Below, in pieces: positions 1-7,920 of a stretch of DNA of 26,495 nt (the stretch's first letter is position 1; each line of letters starts with the position of its first letter). Under the pieces are notes generated by a model. It did no database searches. It saw only the letters and a program-made list of their open reading frames with translations, and was not told the DNA's origin. The position numbers and the translations under genes were made by a program. The stretch spans positions 1-26,495 of the forward strand of contig DGDY01000258.1 in NCBI GenBank assembly GCA_002385675.1, read 5' to 3'. Origin of the DNA: Anaerolineales bacterium UBA3940. GTDB lineage: Bacteria; Chloroflexota; Anaerolineae; Aggregatilineales; UBA3940.

Positions 1-18
1 TCTTGCGTTGGAATTTTG

Positions 19-1221
19 TCAATTAGAGGAAGCGTGCACGGCAGCCGCTTGATCCCGCGTGCCGTGCGCAACGGTCACTTCCTGAAGCACCAGCGTGAGC
101 ACGAGGCTCGCCAGCATAAAGGGCGCGATGATCTCCAGCCCAACCCCATCCGCCAGCACCCCCGCAAGCACCGGAAGCCCGGCTGCGCCGAGGCCCGCCG
201 CGCCTGTCTGGAACCCAATCGCGCTGGCGGCATGCTTCTGCCCAACAAATTCGGGCGTGAGGGTCATCATCCCCGGATATATCGACGCGAACGACACACC
301 CAGCACGATCAACCCCAGCAGGCTGAACGCGTCCGTCGGGTTCCACCACAATAGCGCCGCCCCGAGAATGGCGCCCAGCAGGCTCACCCGAACCACGTGG
401 ATAGGCGCCATGCGGTTCGCCAGTGCGCCGAGTACCAGCCGCGCGATGGTGAAGCTCCCCCACAAGAGGCTGACCCACACCCCTGCCGTCGTCTCAGGGA
501 TAGCGCGACCCTCTGTCAGAAGTGTGAAGCTCCACTGGCCGGCTGTAGCCTCGACACCGGTGTACGTAAAGAACAGCACCACGCCGAACCATACGACCGG
601 CAGCCGCAAGATACCCCATCCGCTGGTGCTGCGGCCCTCACCAGTACCTTCCGAGTGGGTGACGATCCCCTGCCAGCGGCGCAGCGTCAGCACGAAATAG
701 GCTGCCAGCAGCAGGTACATCAGCGCAATCACCCCATATCCCCAACGCCATACGATGCCCAGCCCAAGCAGACCAGTCACAATCAACGGCCCCACCGTCG
801 AGCCGATGCCGTAAAAGCCGTGCAGCCAGTTCATCTCTCTTGCGCCGCAGTGAACGGCCATAAGGGTGTTCATCCCGACTTCAATACAACCGGAGCCCAG
901 CCCGACCAGCAGATAGGCGATCACCGCACCCCACCACTTCGGGGACAGCGCCATCCCCATCGTGCCGGTTAGCCCGAGCAGGCTGGCGCCGAGTAAAAAC
1001 ACACCCGCTCCCCACCGCGCAATCAGACCACCGCTCAAAATACTGGCGAGTGAGAAGCCAACCGTGCCGGCGATCAGCAGCATACCCACCGCATCGAGCG
1101 ACAGGCCGAAGGTGTTTCGCATGGAAGGCCATGCCACCCCGAGCTGCCCATCAAACGCGCCGAGGATGAGAAAGCTGGTATAGCCCACAACCAGCATGAA
1201 GACAGAAGGTTTGCGATTCAT
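19..1221 (-). CDS. MFS transporter, 12-TM permease
   Basis: An integral membrane permease of about 400 residues, the usual size for the Major Facilitator Superfamily, with hydrophobic segments along its whole length. The N-terminal half (GYTSFLILGAFDGQLGVAWP, then a WGAGVF loop after the second helix) and the stretch GFYGIGSTVGPLIVTGLLG resemble sugar- or drug-type MFS carriers. A hydrophilic loop near residues 190-205 probably joins the two six-helix bundles. I chose the ATG at 1221 because an upstream in-frame start would run into the preceding gene, and a GGAG lies just before this ATG. The gene begins 32 bases after the amidohydrolase stop on the same strand, so co-transcription is likely and the permease may import a substrate or export a product of that enzyme. 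The substrate cannot be told from sequence. Confidence 0.88.
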   Translation of the reverse strand: MNRKPSVFMLVVGYTSFLILGAFDGQLGVAWPSMRNTFGLSLDAVGMLLIAGTVGFSLASILSGGLIARWGAGVFLLGASLLGLTGTMGMALSPKWWGAVIAYLLVGLGSGCIEVGMNTLMAVHCGAREMNWLHGFYGIGSTVGPLIVTGLLGLGIVWRWGYGVIALMYLLLAAYFVLTLRRWQGIVTHSEGTGEGRSTSGWGILRLPVVWFGVVLFFTYTGVEATAGQWSFTLLTEGRAIPETTAGVWVSLLWGSFTIARLVLGALANRMAPIHVVRVSLLGAILGAALLWWNPTDAFSLLGLIVLGVSFASIYPGMMTLTPEFVGQKHAASAIGFQTGAAGLGAAGLPVLAGVLADGVGLEIIAPFMLASLVLTLVLQEVTVAHGTRDQAAAVHASSN

Positions 1222-1253
1222 GCCGCTCCGGGAAAACAGGGAAAGTTTTACGC

Positions 1254-2876
1254 TTATGGCAGGTTGCGATGCACCCAGCGCCCACCGATCATCGTGCCCA
1301 GCACCGGCGTCTCGCCGATGGCCATCGGGTCGCACGTGTAGATGTCCTGCCCCAATACGACGAGGTCGGCCAGGTAGCCGGGCGCGAGCCGCCCGAGCCG
1401 GTCCTCCAGTCCGGCAGCGTAGGCCGGGCCGAGGGTGAAGCCGCGCACCGCCTCGTCAACGGTCAGCCGCCCGCGCCCATCATGGCCCGAGCGCCAGCCT
1501 TCCGGGCCGGGCGAGCCATCCGCCCGTCGCCGGGTGACAGCGGCCTGAATGTTGGGCAGCGGCTCAATCGGCTCGATGGGCGCGTCGCTGCCCAGCGCCA
1601 GCCGCGCACCTGCGTCAAGCTGGAGGCGCCAGTTGTAAGCATATCCGGCTCGCTCGCCCCAGTAGCGGTCGGCCATCTCCATGTCGGATGTCGCGTGGTT
1701 GGGCTGCATCGACGCAATGATGCCCAGCGCGCCGAGCCGCCCGGTATCGTCCGGGTGGATGAGCTGCACATGCTCGATGCGATGTCGCCGCCGGTCGGGT
1801 GCTACACCTCGCGCTGCCTCCTCTTTGCGCACCGCTTCATACACGTTCAGCACGTGATGCACGGCGAGATCGCCAATCGCGTGGATGGTGGACGGCAGGC
1901 CCGCCGCACTCGCCCGGCTGACGCAGGCCATCATCTCCTCGGGGTCCATCGTGCAGATGCCGGTGTTCTCCGGCTCGCCCTCGTACGGCTCGACCATCCA
2001 GGCCGTGCGCGGGCCGAGCGCGCCATCGGCGAACATCTTCACCCCGCCAATGCGCAGGAAGTCGTCGCCGAAGCCCCAGCGCAGCCCCAGGCTGATCGCG
2101 TGGTCAAGCAGTTCGACGGGGAGGTTCTTGACGATGCGGAAGTTGAGCGCGCCCTGCTCTTGAAGAAGCTGGTACGCCTGGAACGCGACCGCACCGTCGA
2201 AGTCGTGCACGCCGGTCAGGCCGCCGCGCTGTGCCCGCGTGATCGCCGTGCGGACGTGCTCCGCCATTTGCGCTGCGTCCGGCTCCGGCATACGGTCTTT
2301 GACCAGCCCCATCGCCGACTCGAACAGCACGCCGGTCGGCTGGCCACTCGCATCGCGCCCGATGCGCCCGCCCGGCGGGTCAGGCGTCTCGGCGGTGATG
2401 CCCGCCTGCCGCAGCGCCGCCAAGTTCACCCACGCGGCATGTGCCGACTGTGCTTCGAGGTAGACGGGGTGGTCGGGCACGACGGCGTCAAGCTGTGCGG
2501 CGGTCGGGAAGGCCCGGTCGGGCCAGCGATCCTGCGACCAGCCCCGCCCCTCGATCCACGTGCCGGGAGCGGCGCTCCTCGCCCGCTCGGCGACAAGTTC
2601 CGCCGCGTGCTGCGCCGACCGCGCCTCTGTCAGATCGACGTTGTGGAGGAAGTGGGCGTACCACGACAGATGTACGTGCGCATCGACCAGGCCGGGAATG
2701 ACGAGCGCCCCGCCGAGGTCCACCACATCGCCGCCCGTGCCGAGCAGCGCGCGCATATCGTCGTCATCGCCAAGCGCGAGGATCCGCCCGGCGCGGATGG
2801 CGAGCGCCCGCACCTGCGGCTGTGCATCGTACTGCGTGCGGATGTTGCCGTTAACAAGGACGGTGTCTGCCTGCAT
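1254..2876 (-). CDS. YtcJ-like metal-dependent amidohydrolase
   Basis: A 540-residue cytosolic hydrolase of the amidohydrolase superfamily, YtcJ-like branch. Visible signatures, in order, are the beta-sandwich start (VLVNGNIRT), the first metal motif PGLVDAHVHL (His67 and His69), the family motif KMFADGALGPRTAW near the middle, IHAIGD and RIEHVQ with later histidines, and GSDAPIEP with the catalytic aspartate near residue 440. The C-terminus returns to the beta-sandwich (GYLADLVVLGQD). No signal peptide is seen. Family members hydrolyse amide or imide bonds in diverse small molecules, and the actual substrate here is unknown. The start is an ATG preceded by a weak GTAGGGG ribosome site. It lies upstream of the MFS permease and is probably co-transcribed with it. 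Confidence 0.9.
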   Translation of the reverse strand: MQADTVLVNGNIRTQYDAQPQVRALAIRAGRILALGDDDDMRALLGTGGDVVDLGGALVIPGLVDAHVHLSWYAHFLHNVDLTEARSAQHAAELVAERARSAAPGTWIEGRGWSQDRWPDRAFPTAAQLDAVVPDHPVYLEAQSAHAAWVNLAALRQAGITAETPDPPGGRIGRDASGQPTGVLFESAMGLVKDRMPEPDAAQMAEHVRTAITRAQRGGLTGVHDFDGAVAFQAYQLLQEQGALNFRIVKNLPVELLDHAISLGLRWGFGDDFLRIGGVKMFADGALGPRTAWMVEPYEGEPENTGICTMDPEEMMACVSRASAAGLPSTIHAIGDLAVHHVLNVYEAVRKEEAARGVAPDRRRHRIEHVQLIHPDDTGRLGALGIIASMQPNHATSDMEMADRYWGERAGYAYNWRLQLDAGARLALGSDAPIEPIEPLPNIQAAVTRRRADGSPGPEGWRSGHDGRGRLTVDEAVRGFTLGPAYAAGLEDRLGRLAPGYLADLVVLGQDIYTCDPMAIGETPVLGTMIGGRWVHRNLP

Positions 2877-2900
2877 TCCCCTACCCCAGTGATGTCAGTC

Positions 2901-3033
2901 CACAGATAGCACAGATATCACAGATTGTAGATTTGATGATCCACGAATGGCACGAAGGAAAATCTATCAAGAACTACTCGTGTCATTCACGGATCATTTA
3001 CGTCTATCCGTGCCAACTGTGTGCCATCTATGG
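2901..3033. repeat. Degenerate palindromic intergenic repeat
   Basis: The gap between the kinase and the amidohydrolase is AT-richer than its neighbours. It contains three tandem 9-base units beginning CACAGAT (2901-2927), followed by an imperfect inverted repeat with arms 2936-2955 and 2979-2998. These match at 17 of 20 positions around a 23-base loop. Further out, 3004-3033 weakly mirrors the CACAGATAG units. No open reading frame is present. It resembles the decayed REP- or MITE-like intergenic palindromes common in environmental bacteria, and it may also act as a processing or termination structure after the kinase gene. Confidence 0.55.
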
Positions 3034-3038
3034 GCACT

Positions 3039-3872
3039 CTAAACCATCTCACGTGCACGGTGGATGATGTCAGCAGTGGGGATGGCGTCAAGCCCGCTGC
3101 GGCTGACAGAGTCGCTCGCCAGCAGTGTCGCAAAGCGTGCCGCGCGGAGCGCATCGCCGGTAGCGCACAGCTCGATGAAAAACGTCGTCGCGAAAATATC
3201 CCCTGCCCCGGTCGGGTCGACCTCCTCGACAGCCGGCGCGGGCACATGGTGAGGTTCCCCGTTGAGAAACACCGTGCAGCCACCGGCCCCACGCGTCACG
3301 ACGCCCACCTGCGCCCGGCTGGCCACCGCTCGTGCCGCGTCCTCGTCGCCCCGCACATCCTCTATGCTGATCACCACGGCACGGGCATAAGGCAGCACAT
3401 CCCTCGCCGACTCCCAGGGCTGGTAAGCCACGCGCCCCTCGCCGTCCCACTGGCGCATCCAGCCCTGCGGCGTGACGCACAGGCACGCCCCCCGGAAGTG
3501 CGCGGCCAGCCCCGGATCAACCTCCTGTGCAACCGGAGCCAGGTGGACGATTGACGCAGCCCGCCAGCCGGTGGGGATGTCATCAAGCGTCAGCCTCTCG
3601 GCGCGCGCTGAGAGCACCTGCTGCCGCCCTGCGTCGGTGTAGATGTTTTCGAAGGTAGTAGCCGCGCCGGCAGACCGGCACACAACAGGGAGGTCACTGA
3701 GCGGCGAGAGCAGCGCCCCGGCGTCACGCGGCAGGCTGGTCACGACGCCCACCCGCAGTCCGAGCGCCCGCGCGGTCAGCGCCGCGAAGGTAACAGTGCC
3801 GCCCGCGCGGAACCCGTCCGGCGTCAGGTCTTTGCTGATATGCCCTATCGCGAGGTAGTCGATCTCGCCCAT
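3039..3872 (-). CDS. PfkB-family carbohydrate/nucleoside kinase
   Basis: A ribokinase-fold kinase of 277 residues, slightly shorter than typical ribokinases (about 300). The C-terminal PfkB signature DPTGAGDIF is clear, with the catalytic aspartate near residue 225. The N-terminal glycine-rich sugar-binding segment reads RAGGTVTFAALTARALG. VTRGAGGCTVF matches the conserved strand-turn before the ATP site. Family members phosphorylate a sugar, nucleoside or similar alcohol with ATP, and the substrate here is not identifiable. I prefer the ATG at 3872, preceded by GAGAGG, over an in-frame TTG at 3908 because that TTG lies inside the terminator hairpin of the upstream jag operon. The gene is leftward, like the amidohydrolase and permease beyond it, but a 160-base repeat-bearing gap separates them. 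Confidence 0.88.
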   Translation of the reverse strand: MGEIDYLAIGHISKDLTPDGFRAGGTVTFAALTARALGLRVGVVTSLPRDAGALLSPLSDLPVVCRSAGAATTFENIYTDAGRQQVLSARAERLTLDDIPTGWRAASIVHLAPVAQEVDPGLAAHFRGACLCVTPQGWMRQWDGEGRVAYQPWESARDVLPYARAVVISIEDVRGDEDAARAVASRAQVGVVTRGAGGCTVFLNGEPHHVPAPAVEEVDPTGAGDIFATTFFIELCATGDALRAARFATLLASDSVSRSGLDAIPTADIIHRAREMV

Positions 3873-3907
3873 CAGGCGCCTCTCGTCGTCAGTGGGTAAA
3901 TGCAGCA

Positions 3908-3932
3908 AAGGGGGCGCAGGCTGCGCCCCCTT
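3908..3932 (-). terminator. Hairpin terminator after the jag operon
   Basis: The arms AAGGGGGCGCAG (3908-3919) and CTGCGCCCCCTT (3921-3932) are a perfect 12-base inverted repeat around one central base. They would fold as a GC-rich stem with a small loop, followed on the minus strand by TTTG. It lies 24 bases past the jag stop, where the long leftward operon should end. Confidence 0.75.
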
Positions 3933-3956
3933 CTGAGCGTGTTGGGCAGCGCGCGC

Positions 3957-4892
3957 TTAACGTCTGTCGTGCGACTTGCTGTTCGTCGGGATGATTGTCA
4001 CGCGGCGGTTGTCGCCCGTGCCGATGCTTTCGGTTTCAACCCGCGCGTCGTCGCGCAGCGCCACGTGGATGACGCGCCGCTCGTTGGGCGGCATCGGGTC
4101 GAGCGTCACCGTGCGCCCGGTCTGAATGGCCTTCTGCGCCATCCGCTCGGCGAGCTTGTGCAGCGACTCCTCGCGGCGGGCCTTGTAGCCTTCCACGTCG
4201 ACGACAATGTTCGCGCGGCGCTGAAGTTCGCGGCTCACAATCAGCCGCGTGATGTACTGGAGGGCGTTCAGCGTGTCACCGTGCCGACCGATAAGAATGC
4301 CGAGATCGTTGCCGCGCACGTCCAGAATCCAGGGCGCGTCCTCCTCGTGTGGTGCGGGTTCGGCATGGTAAACGTCGACATCTGCCTCAACACCCATGTG
4401 CTCAAGCAGTTCCAGCAGGGTCTCCCGCGCGATCCGTGCCTCGCGCTCAAGCTCCCCGTCGGCCTCCACCGGCGTCCGCAGAACAGGCTCCGGTGCAGGC
4501 TGCGGTTCGCGCTCGGCCTCCTGCTCTGCCTGCGAAGGTGTGGGCGTCGGCGGGGCAATATCGGCAGGGGCTGCGGGTGCGGTGGCGGAAGCCGGTGCGG
4601 TGTCTTCCTCGACTTCTTCCGGCGGCAGGCTTGCTTCAGCCGCTTCCTCGGTCACATCGGGCGAGGCAGGCGGGGTCTGGGGCTCGATCCGTCGCGTCGG
4701 CGGGCGCAGCGGGGTTAGCCGCACAATAGCGTCGCGTGCGCCCATGCCAAGCACCCCGCGGCTGCCCTCTTCCACGATCTCAATGATGACGTCATTGCGC
4801 GAGAGTCCTAGCTTTTCCAGCCCTTCGTGAATGGCCTTCTCTAACGTTGGAGCTTTAACATCAATCGGCGTCAGGGGATCGTTAGCACTCAT
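3957..4892 (-). CDS. jag: RNA-binding protein Jag/KhpB (KH-R3H)
   Basis: A 311-residue cytoplasmic RNA-binding protein, the usual last gene of the rpmH-yidC operon. Domains in order: a Jag_N module (about residues 10-60, containing EEGSRGVLGMGARDA), an 80-90 residue low-complexity linker rich in Pro, Ala and Glu, a type II KH domain with the GxxG-type loop IGRHGD (about 201-206), and an R3H domain (PPNERRVIHVAL, Arg and His near 272-276). In Gram-positive bacteria this protein, with KhpA, affects cell division and envelope growth through RNA binding. I chose the ATG at 4892, preceded by GAGGTGAG, over a GTG twelve bases upstream. The linker is longer than in Bacillus but such linkers are common in Chloroflexota-type proteins. 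It follows yidC by 75 bases. Confidence 0.93.
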   Translation of the reverse strand: MSANDPLTPIDVKAPTLEKAIHEGLEKLGLSRNDVIIEIVEEGSRGVLGMGARDAIVRLTPLRPPTRRIEPQTPPASPDVTEEAAEASLPPEEVEEDTAPASATAPAAPADIAPPTPTPSQAEQEAEREPQPAPEPVLRTPVEADGELEREARIARETLLELLEHMGVEADVDVYHAEPAPHEEDAPWILDVRGNDLGILIGRHGDTLNALQYITRLIVSRELQRRANIVVDVEGYKARREESLHKLAERMAQKAIQTGRTVTLDPMPPNERRVIHVALRDDARVETESIGTGDNRRVTIIPTNSKSHDRR

Positions 4893-4919
4893 AAAGGATC
4901 TCACCTCATCTTGTATAAA

Positions 4920-4955
4920 CCTGGCACCGCTGCCAGGGTGACGGCGTCTCAGCCG
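4920..4955 (-). other. Hairpins in the yidC-jag spacer
   Basis: The arms CCTGGCA (4920-4926) and TGCCAGG (4931-4937) form a perfect 7-bp stem with a 4-base loop, and a smaller CGGC/GCCG pair lies at 4942-4955. There is no T-run, so this is more likely an mRNA processing or stability element between yidC and jag than a terminator. Confidence 0.4.
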
Positions 4956-4967
4956 GAAATCATTGTA

Positions 4968-5795
4968 TTACTTTTTTCCGCGGCGCACACGCCCCTTCTG
5001 CTCCGGTTCCGGCTGCGGCAAACCCAGCAGGCCGGACAGGCTGAAGCTGCCGTCCTCCGTGCCAAACAGGTTCTTCAGGCTGGCACGGCCCATCGCAGCA
5101 TACTGAATGAAGCCGATGATGTTCGAGAGAATCCAGTAGATAGACAGCCCGGAAGGGAAGGTCAGGGAGATGTAGCCGATGAAGAGCGGCATGGTCAACT
5201 GCATGGAGCGGCTCATCGCGGCGCTCTGGGGGTCCGTGCTGGGTGGGGTCATGAGCTTCTGCTGCAGCCATGTCGTCACGACGACCAGCACGGGCAGGAT
5301 AAAGTACGGGTCGGGCTGGCCCAGGTTGAGCCACGCAAAGTTGCTGTCCAGCGGAATGAGCGAGGTCGGACGCGGCAGCCAGTTCAGCAGGCCATCCGGC
5401 AGCTCGTACACATGCTGCGACAGGTCAATGAGCTGCAACGGCGACGCCGCCAGCGACCGCGTGATCGCCTGGTACAGCGCAATCAGGATCGGGAACTGGA
5501 TCAGCGTGGGCAGGCACCCGCCGAGCGGGTTCACGCCTGCCTCGCGGTAAAGCTCCAATGTCTTCGCCTGCAGCGTTTCCGGGTCGTTCTTGTACTTTTC
5601 CTGCAGCTTCTTCAGCTTCGGCTGGATCTCCTGCATCGCCACCATCGACTTCTGCTGCCTGAGCGTCAGCGGGAAGATGAGCAGGCGGATCAGGATGGTC
5701 AGCAGCAGAATCGCCAGGACGAAGCTATTCCCCAGCAGGCCGTAGAACCACAGCAGCAGGTTGACCATCGGGTTAAGGAGCAGTAAATCCCACAT
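4968..5795 (-). CDS. yidC: Membrane protein insertase YidC
   Basis: A 275-residue YidC/Oxa1/SpoIIIJ insertase, which inserts and folds membrane proteins alone or with Sec. It lacks the large periplasmic P1 domain of proteobacterial YidC, so it is of the short monoderm type. Features seen: a first membrane helix followed by TILIRLLIFPL with the conserved groove arginine at residue 37, a charged cytoplasmic coiled-coil hairpin (QEIQPKLKKLQEKYKNDPE), the helix LPTLIQFPILIALYQAI, then two more helix regions including FPSGLSIYWILSNIIG. The basic tail (KGRVRRGKK) may contact the ribosome. The start is an ATG preceded by GGAAAGAG. It lies 19 bases after the propeller lipoprotein and before jag, in the conserved rpmH operon. 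Confidence 0.96.
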   Translation of the reverse strand: MWDLLLLNPMVNLLLWFYGLLGNSFVLAILLLTILIRLLIFPLTLRQQKSMVAMQEIQPKLKKLQEKYKNDPETLQAKTLELYREAGVNPLGGCLPTLIQFPILIALYQAITRSLAASPLQLIDLSQHVYELPDGLLNWLPRPTSLIPLDSNFAWLNLGQPDPYFILPVLVVVTTWLQQKLMTPPSTDPQSAAMSRSMQLTMPLFIGYISLTFPSGLSIYWILSNIIGFIQYAAMGRASLKNLFGTEDGSFSLSGLLGLPQPEPEQKGRVRRGKK

Positions 5796-5814
5796 GTGTT
5801 AAGTCTCTTTCCAG

Positions 5815-7020
5815 TTACGAGCTCGCCGGCTCGAACGACCAGACTTCCAGCAGGGTTTCGCGATCCAGCGCAAACACCAGCGACTCGCCTTCATGTACGC
5901 CGACAAGGACCATACCATCATAGATAACCGGAGACGTGTAGATCGGCATCGAGCGGACTGATGTACCCGTCTGAATGAACAGGAAGCGCGAGGGGAACTC
6001 GACTTCGACGTCAACCGGCGGGGCGAGGTTCTCGCCATTCTCCAGGTTCAGCTTGTACAGCCGGGACTGCCCGCGGCGGTCGGCGGTTGCCACATACACG
6101 GCGATCGACCCTGATTCGGTCTCGGCGATCGTCGGTGCGCCCACAACAGGGCCGGGCAACTCAACCGTCCACAGTTCCTCGGCACCGGTGGCCGCGTCAA
6201 GCGCAAAGACGTTACCGTCCAGGTCTGCACCGACCACGACACCGCTCTCCTCCTCGACCACCGGGCTGCTCCACACCCAGTTCTCTGCCTCGTACCGCCA
6301 GACGATCTCGCGCGTCTCGGCGTCGAGCGCATACACCCGGTTGTTGAAGCTGCCGAAGATCAACATGCCCTCGTAGTAGGTCGGCGCGCTGACAATCGCG
6401 CCCATCGGCTCGTCGAGGTCGGCATCATTCGCGGGGAACTGCCATTCAAGCTGGCCGGTGCGGGCGTCCAGCGCATACAGGTGCTTGTCGAGCGAGGCCA
6501 CGTAGACGGTATCTTCGATGATCAGCGGGCGAGCCCAGATGCCCTGCTTGGCGCGGAACGTCCATATCCGCTCGCCGGTTGCCCGGTCCAGCGCGTGGAG
6601 CATGCCATCGGTTGAGCCCGCGTACACCACCTCGTCGCCAATCGCGGCGCCGGCGATAAAGCGAGTGCCGTTGGCCTCAAATACCCAGACCGGGTCGCCC
6701 GTCTCCGGGTTGAGCGCGATGAGGTTGCCGCCATAATCGCCGACAACAACCAGGTCATCGGCGACAGCCGGCTCCGCGTAGAAGGTCTGCCCGCGCTGCG
6801 GCTCGGCGGGGTAGCGCCAGCGGGTTGTGCCACTTTCCGGGTCGACCGCATAGACGGACGGCCCGAAGGCAACAAATATACTCTCTTCACCAGTCGCGAT
6901 ACCGGGCCAGCTTGAGCCAAGGAACACGCCCTGCTGCCCCCCGGCGCAGCCGGAGAGCACGCCCGCCAGCACGACGAGTGCGGCTGCAAGCAGCCCGAAA
7001 CGTAGTGATCGTGTCGTCAA
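5815..7020 (-). CDS. PQQ-like beta-propeller lipoprotein (BamB-like)
   Basis: A 401-residue exported lipoprotein. The N-terminus is a short basic region, a hydrophobic stretch and the lipobox LSGC, with the lipidated cysteine at residue 25. The mature part consists of repeated PQQ/YWTD-like blades. At least seven copies of the pattern (V/L)YALD..TG..(V/L)W.(F/Y).A are readable, for example [15 protein letters not shown], so a seven- or eight-bladed propeller is expected. The start is a TTG that overlaps the yidD stop in the sequence TTGA, indicating translational coupling. Known relatives include BamB, a scaffold of the outer-membrane assembly machine, and PQQ enzymes, but no PQQ catalytic residues are recognised here. 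Its place between yidD and yidC suggests a link to membrane protein insertion, which is inference only. Confidence 0.88.
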   Translation of the reverse strand: MTTRSLRFGLLAAALVVLAGVLSGCAGGQQGVFLGSSWPGIATGEESIFVAFGPSVYAVDPESGTTRWRYPAEPQRGQTFYAEPAVADDLVVVGDYGGNLIALNPETGDPVWVFEANGTRFIAGAAIGDEVVYAGSTDGMLHALDRATGERIWTFRAKQGIWARPLIIEDTVYVASLDKHLYALDARTGQLEWQFPANDADLDEPMGAIVSAPTYYEGMLIFGSFNNRVYALDAETREIVWRYEAENWVWSSPVVEEESGVVVGADLDGNVFALDAATGAEELWTVELPGPVVGAPTIAETESGSIAVYVATADRRGQSRLYKLNLENGENLAPPVDVEVEFPSRFLFIQTGTSVRSMPIYTSPVIYDGMVLVGVHEGESLVFALDRETLLEVWSFEPASS

Positions 7021-7241
7021 AAATGGAACTCCTCAGGCACGGGGTCATAGCCCCCAGGATTGAATGGGTGGCAGCGTGCAATGCGTCTCACCGTCAGCCA
7101 GCCGCCCTTCAGCACGCCGAATCGCTTGAACGCCTCGTAGCCGTAATGCGAGCATGACGGCGTAAAGCGGCACGAAGGCGGCAAGATGCGTGAGAGCGTC
7201 AACTGGTAGAGGCGTATGAGCCCCATTGCAATGTATTTCAT
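7017..7241 (-). CDS. yidD: Membrane insertion efficiency factor YidD
   Basis: A 74-residue protein with all the family marks: the start [19 protein letters not shown], the cysteine motif [15 protein letters not shown], and [14 protein letters not shown] near the end. YidD is a small membrane-associated protein that assists YidC-dependent insertion and is nearly always encoded between rnpA and yidC. Here the ATG lies one base after the rnpA stop, and the stop overlaps the start of the propeller lipoprotein. The ORF has a second possible ATG five codons inside, so the exact N-terminus is not certain. Confidence 0.95.
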   Translation of the reverse strand: MKYIAMGLIRLYQLTLSRILPPSCRFTPSCSHYGYEAFKRFGVLKGGWLTVRRIARCHPFNPGGYDPVPEEFHF

Positions 7242-7242
7242 C

Positions 7243-7593
7243 TCATTCTCGGTTCGCCGGCAGCAGGCCGGCGCGCACCAACAGGCTTACCAGCTCGGCT
7301 TCGAGTTCGTGGTACGTCGCCTCCGCAGCCTGCTGGTAGGCGACGACCACGACATCGTAGCCAGACGCCAGTTCAGGGAGCCACTGCCGGATCGCCGAGC
7401 GCAGCCGCCGCTTCACGGTGTTGCGGACGACGGCGGTACCGACCCGCCCGCTCACCACGAAACCGAAGCGGCTGTGATTGAGGTCGTTCGGCATGGCATT
7501 GAGAGCCAACCGCCTCCCGCGCCACCTCTGCCCCTGCTGTCTGAGCCGCGTAAAGTCGCGCGGGTTTTTCAGGCGCAGGTGACGAGGCAGCAT
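7243..7593 (-). CDS. rnpA: Ribonuclease P protein component
   Basis: A 116-residue basic protein, the protein subunit of RNase P, which matures tRNA 5' ends. The start [20 protein letters not shown] matches the family N-terminus, [10 protein letters not shown] is the central strand, and the RNR motif [10 protein letters not shown] (residues 56-65) binds the RNase P RNA. It lies 30 bases downstream of rpmH and one base before yidD, the standard order. The ribosome site is weak (GGGTCG), suggesting translation partly coupled to rpmH mRNA. Confidence 0.96.
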   Translation of the reverse strand: MLPRHLRLKNPRDFTRLRQQGQRWRGRRLALNAMPNDLNHSRFGFVVSGRVGTAVVRNTVKRRLRSAIRQWLPELASGYDVVVVAYQQAAEATYHELEAELVSLLVRAGLLPANRE

Positions 7594-7623
7594 CTATGGC
7601 GACCCGGTCGGAGCCCGCCCGAC

Positions 7624-7797
7624 CTAGCTGTTCCAGTTGGTCTTCTTGACGTGCCCGTGCTTCGGCGTAAGCTGCTTGCGGCCCTTGGCACGGCGATTCT
7701 TTAGAACGGCACGTCCGCTCTTCGTCTTCATCCGGGCGCGGAAACCGTGGACGCGGGCGCGACGGCGCCGCTTGGGCTGATAAGTGCGTTTCGGCAT
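7624..7797 (-). CDS. rpmH: Large ribosomal subunit protein bL34
   Basis: A 57-residue, strongly basic protein beginning [19 protein letters not shown] and continuing [20 protein letters not shown], the classic bL34 sequence. bL34 is a component of the 50S subunit. The protein is longer than the usual 44-50 residues because of a C-terminal tail, [13 protein letters not shown], after the conserved KGRKQLT. The ATG is at 7797 and the stop TAG is at 7624-7626. An AGGAGAGG lies upstream at a rather long spacing. It is the first gene of the operon driven by the promoter at 7892-7920. Confidence 0.95.
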   Translation of the reverse strand: MPKRTYQPKRRRRARVHGFRARMKTKSGRAVLKNRRAKGRKQLTPKHGHVKKTNWNS

Positions 7798-7832
7798 AAT
7801 CGCGTAAAACCCCTCTCCTGCTTACAAATTAT

Positions 7833-7860
7833 CCGCCCCGTATACACTTCAGCGGGGCGG
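7833..7860 (-). other. Hairpin in the rpmH 5' leader
   Basis: The 8-bp arms CCGCCCCG (7833-7840) and CGGGGCGG (7853-7860) are perfectly complementary around a 12-base loop, within the transcribed leader of rpmH and about 35 bases before the start codon. There is no T-run directly after it. It could stabilise the mRNA, attenuate transcription or bind a protein. Function is not known. Confidence 0.5.
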
Positions 7861-7864
7861 GATT

Positions 7865-7888
7865 CAGACGTAACTGCTAAGACGTCTG
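7865..7888. promoter_or_regulatory. Palindrome at the rpmH transcription start
   Basis: The arms CAGACGT (7865-7871) and ACGTCTG (7882-7888) are a perfect inverted repeat with a 10-base centre. The start site expected from the -10 box falls at about 7885, inside the right arm. It could be an operator for a regulator or a 5'-terminal RNA hairpin. Confidence 0.45.
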
Positions 7889-7891
7889 AGA

Positions 7892-7920
7892 ATTATAACG
7901 TACGCCTCAGGGGCGGTCAA
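7892..7920 (-). promoter_or_regulatory. Sigma-70-type promoter of the rpmH operon
   Basis: On the minus strand TTGACC (7915-7920) and TATAAT (7892-7897) are separated by exactly 17 bases. This is a near-consensus housekeeping promoter, 95 bases upstream of the rpmH start. It is expected to drive rpmH, rnpA, yidD, the propeller lipoprotein, yidC and jag. Confidence 0.82.

Noticed and set aside
1269..2909. A 546-residue frame on the plus strand opposite the amidohydrolase
   Set aside because: It is an Arg/Pro/Ala-rich shadow with no recognisable motif. The minus-strand frame carries complete amidohydrolase motifs.
3873..3908. TTG start extending the PfkB kinase by 12 residues
   Set aside because: The TTG lies in the terminator hairpin of the upstream operon, and the ATG at 3872 has a better ribosome site and matches the family N-terminus.
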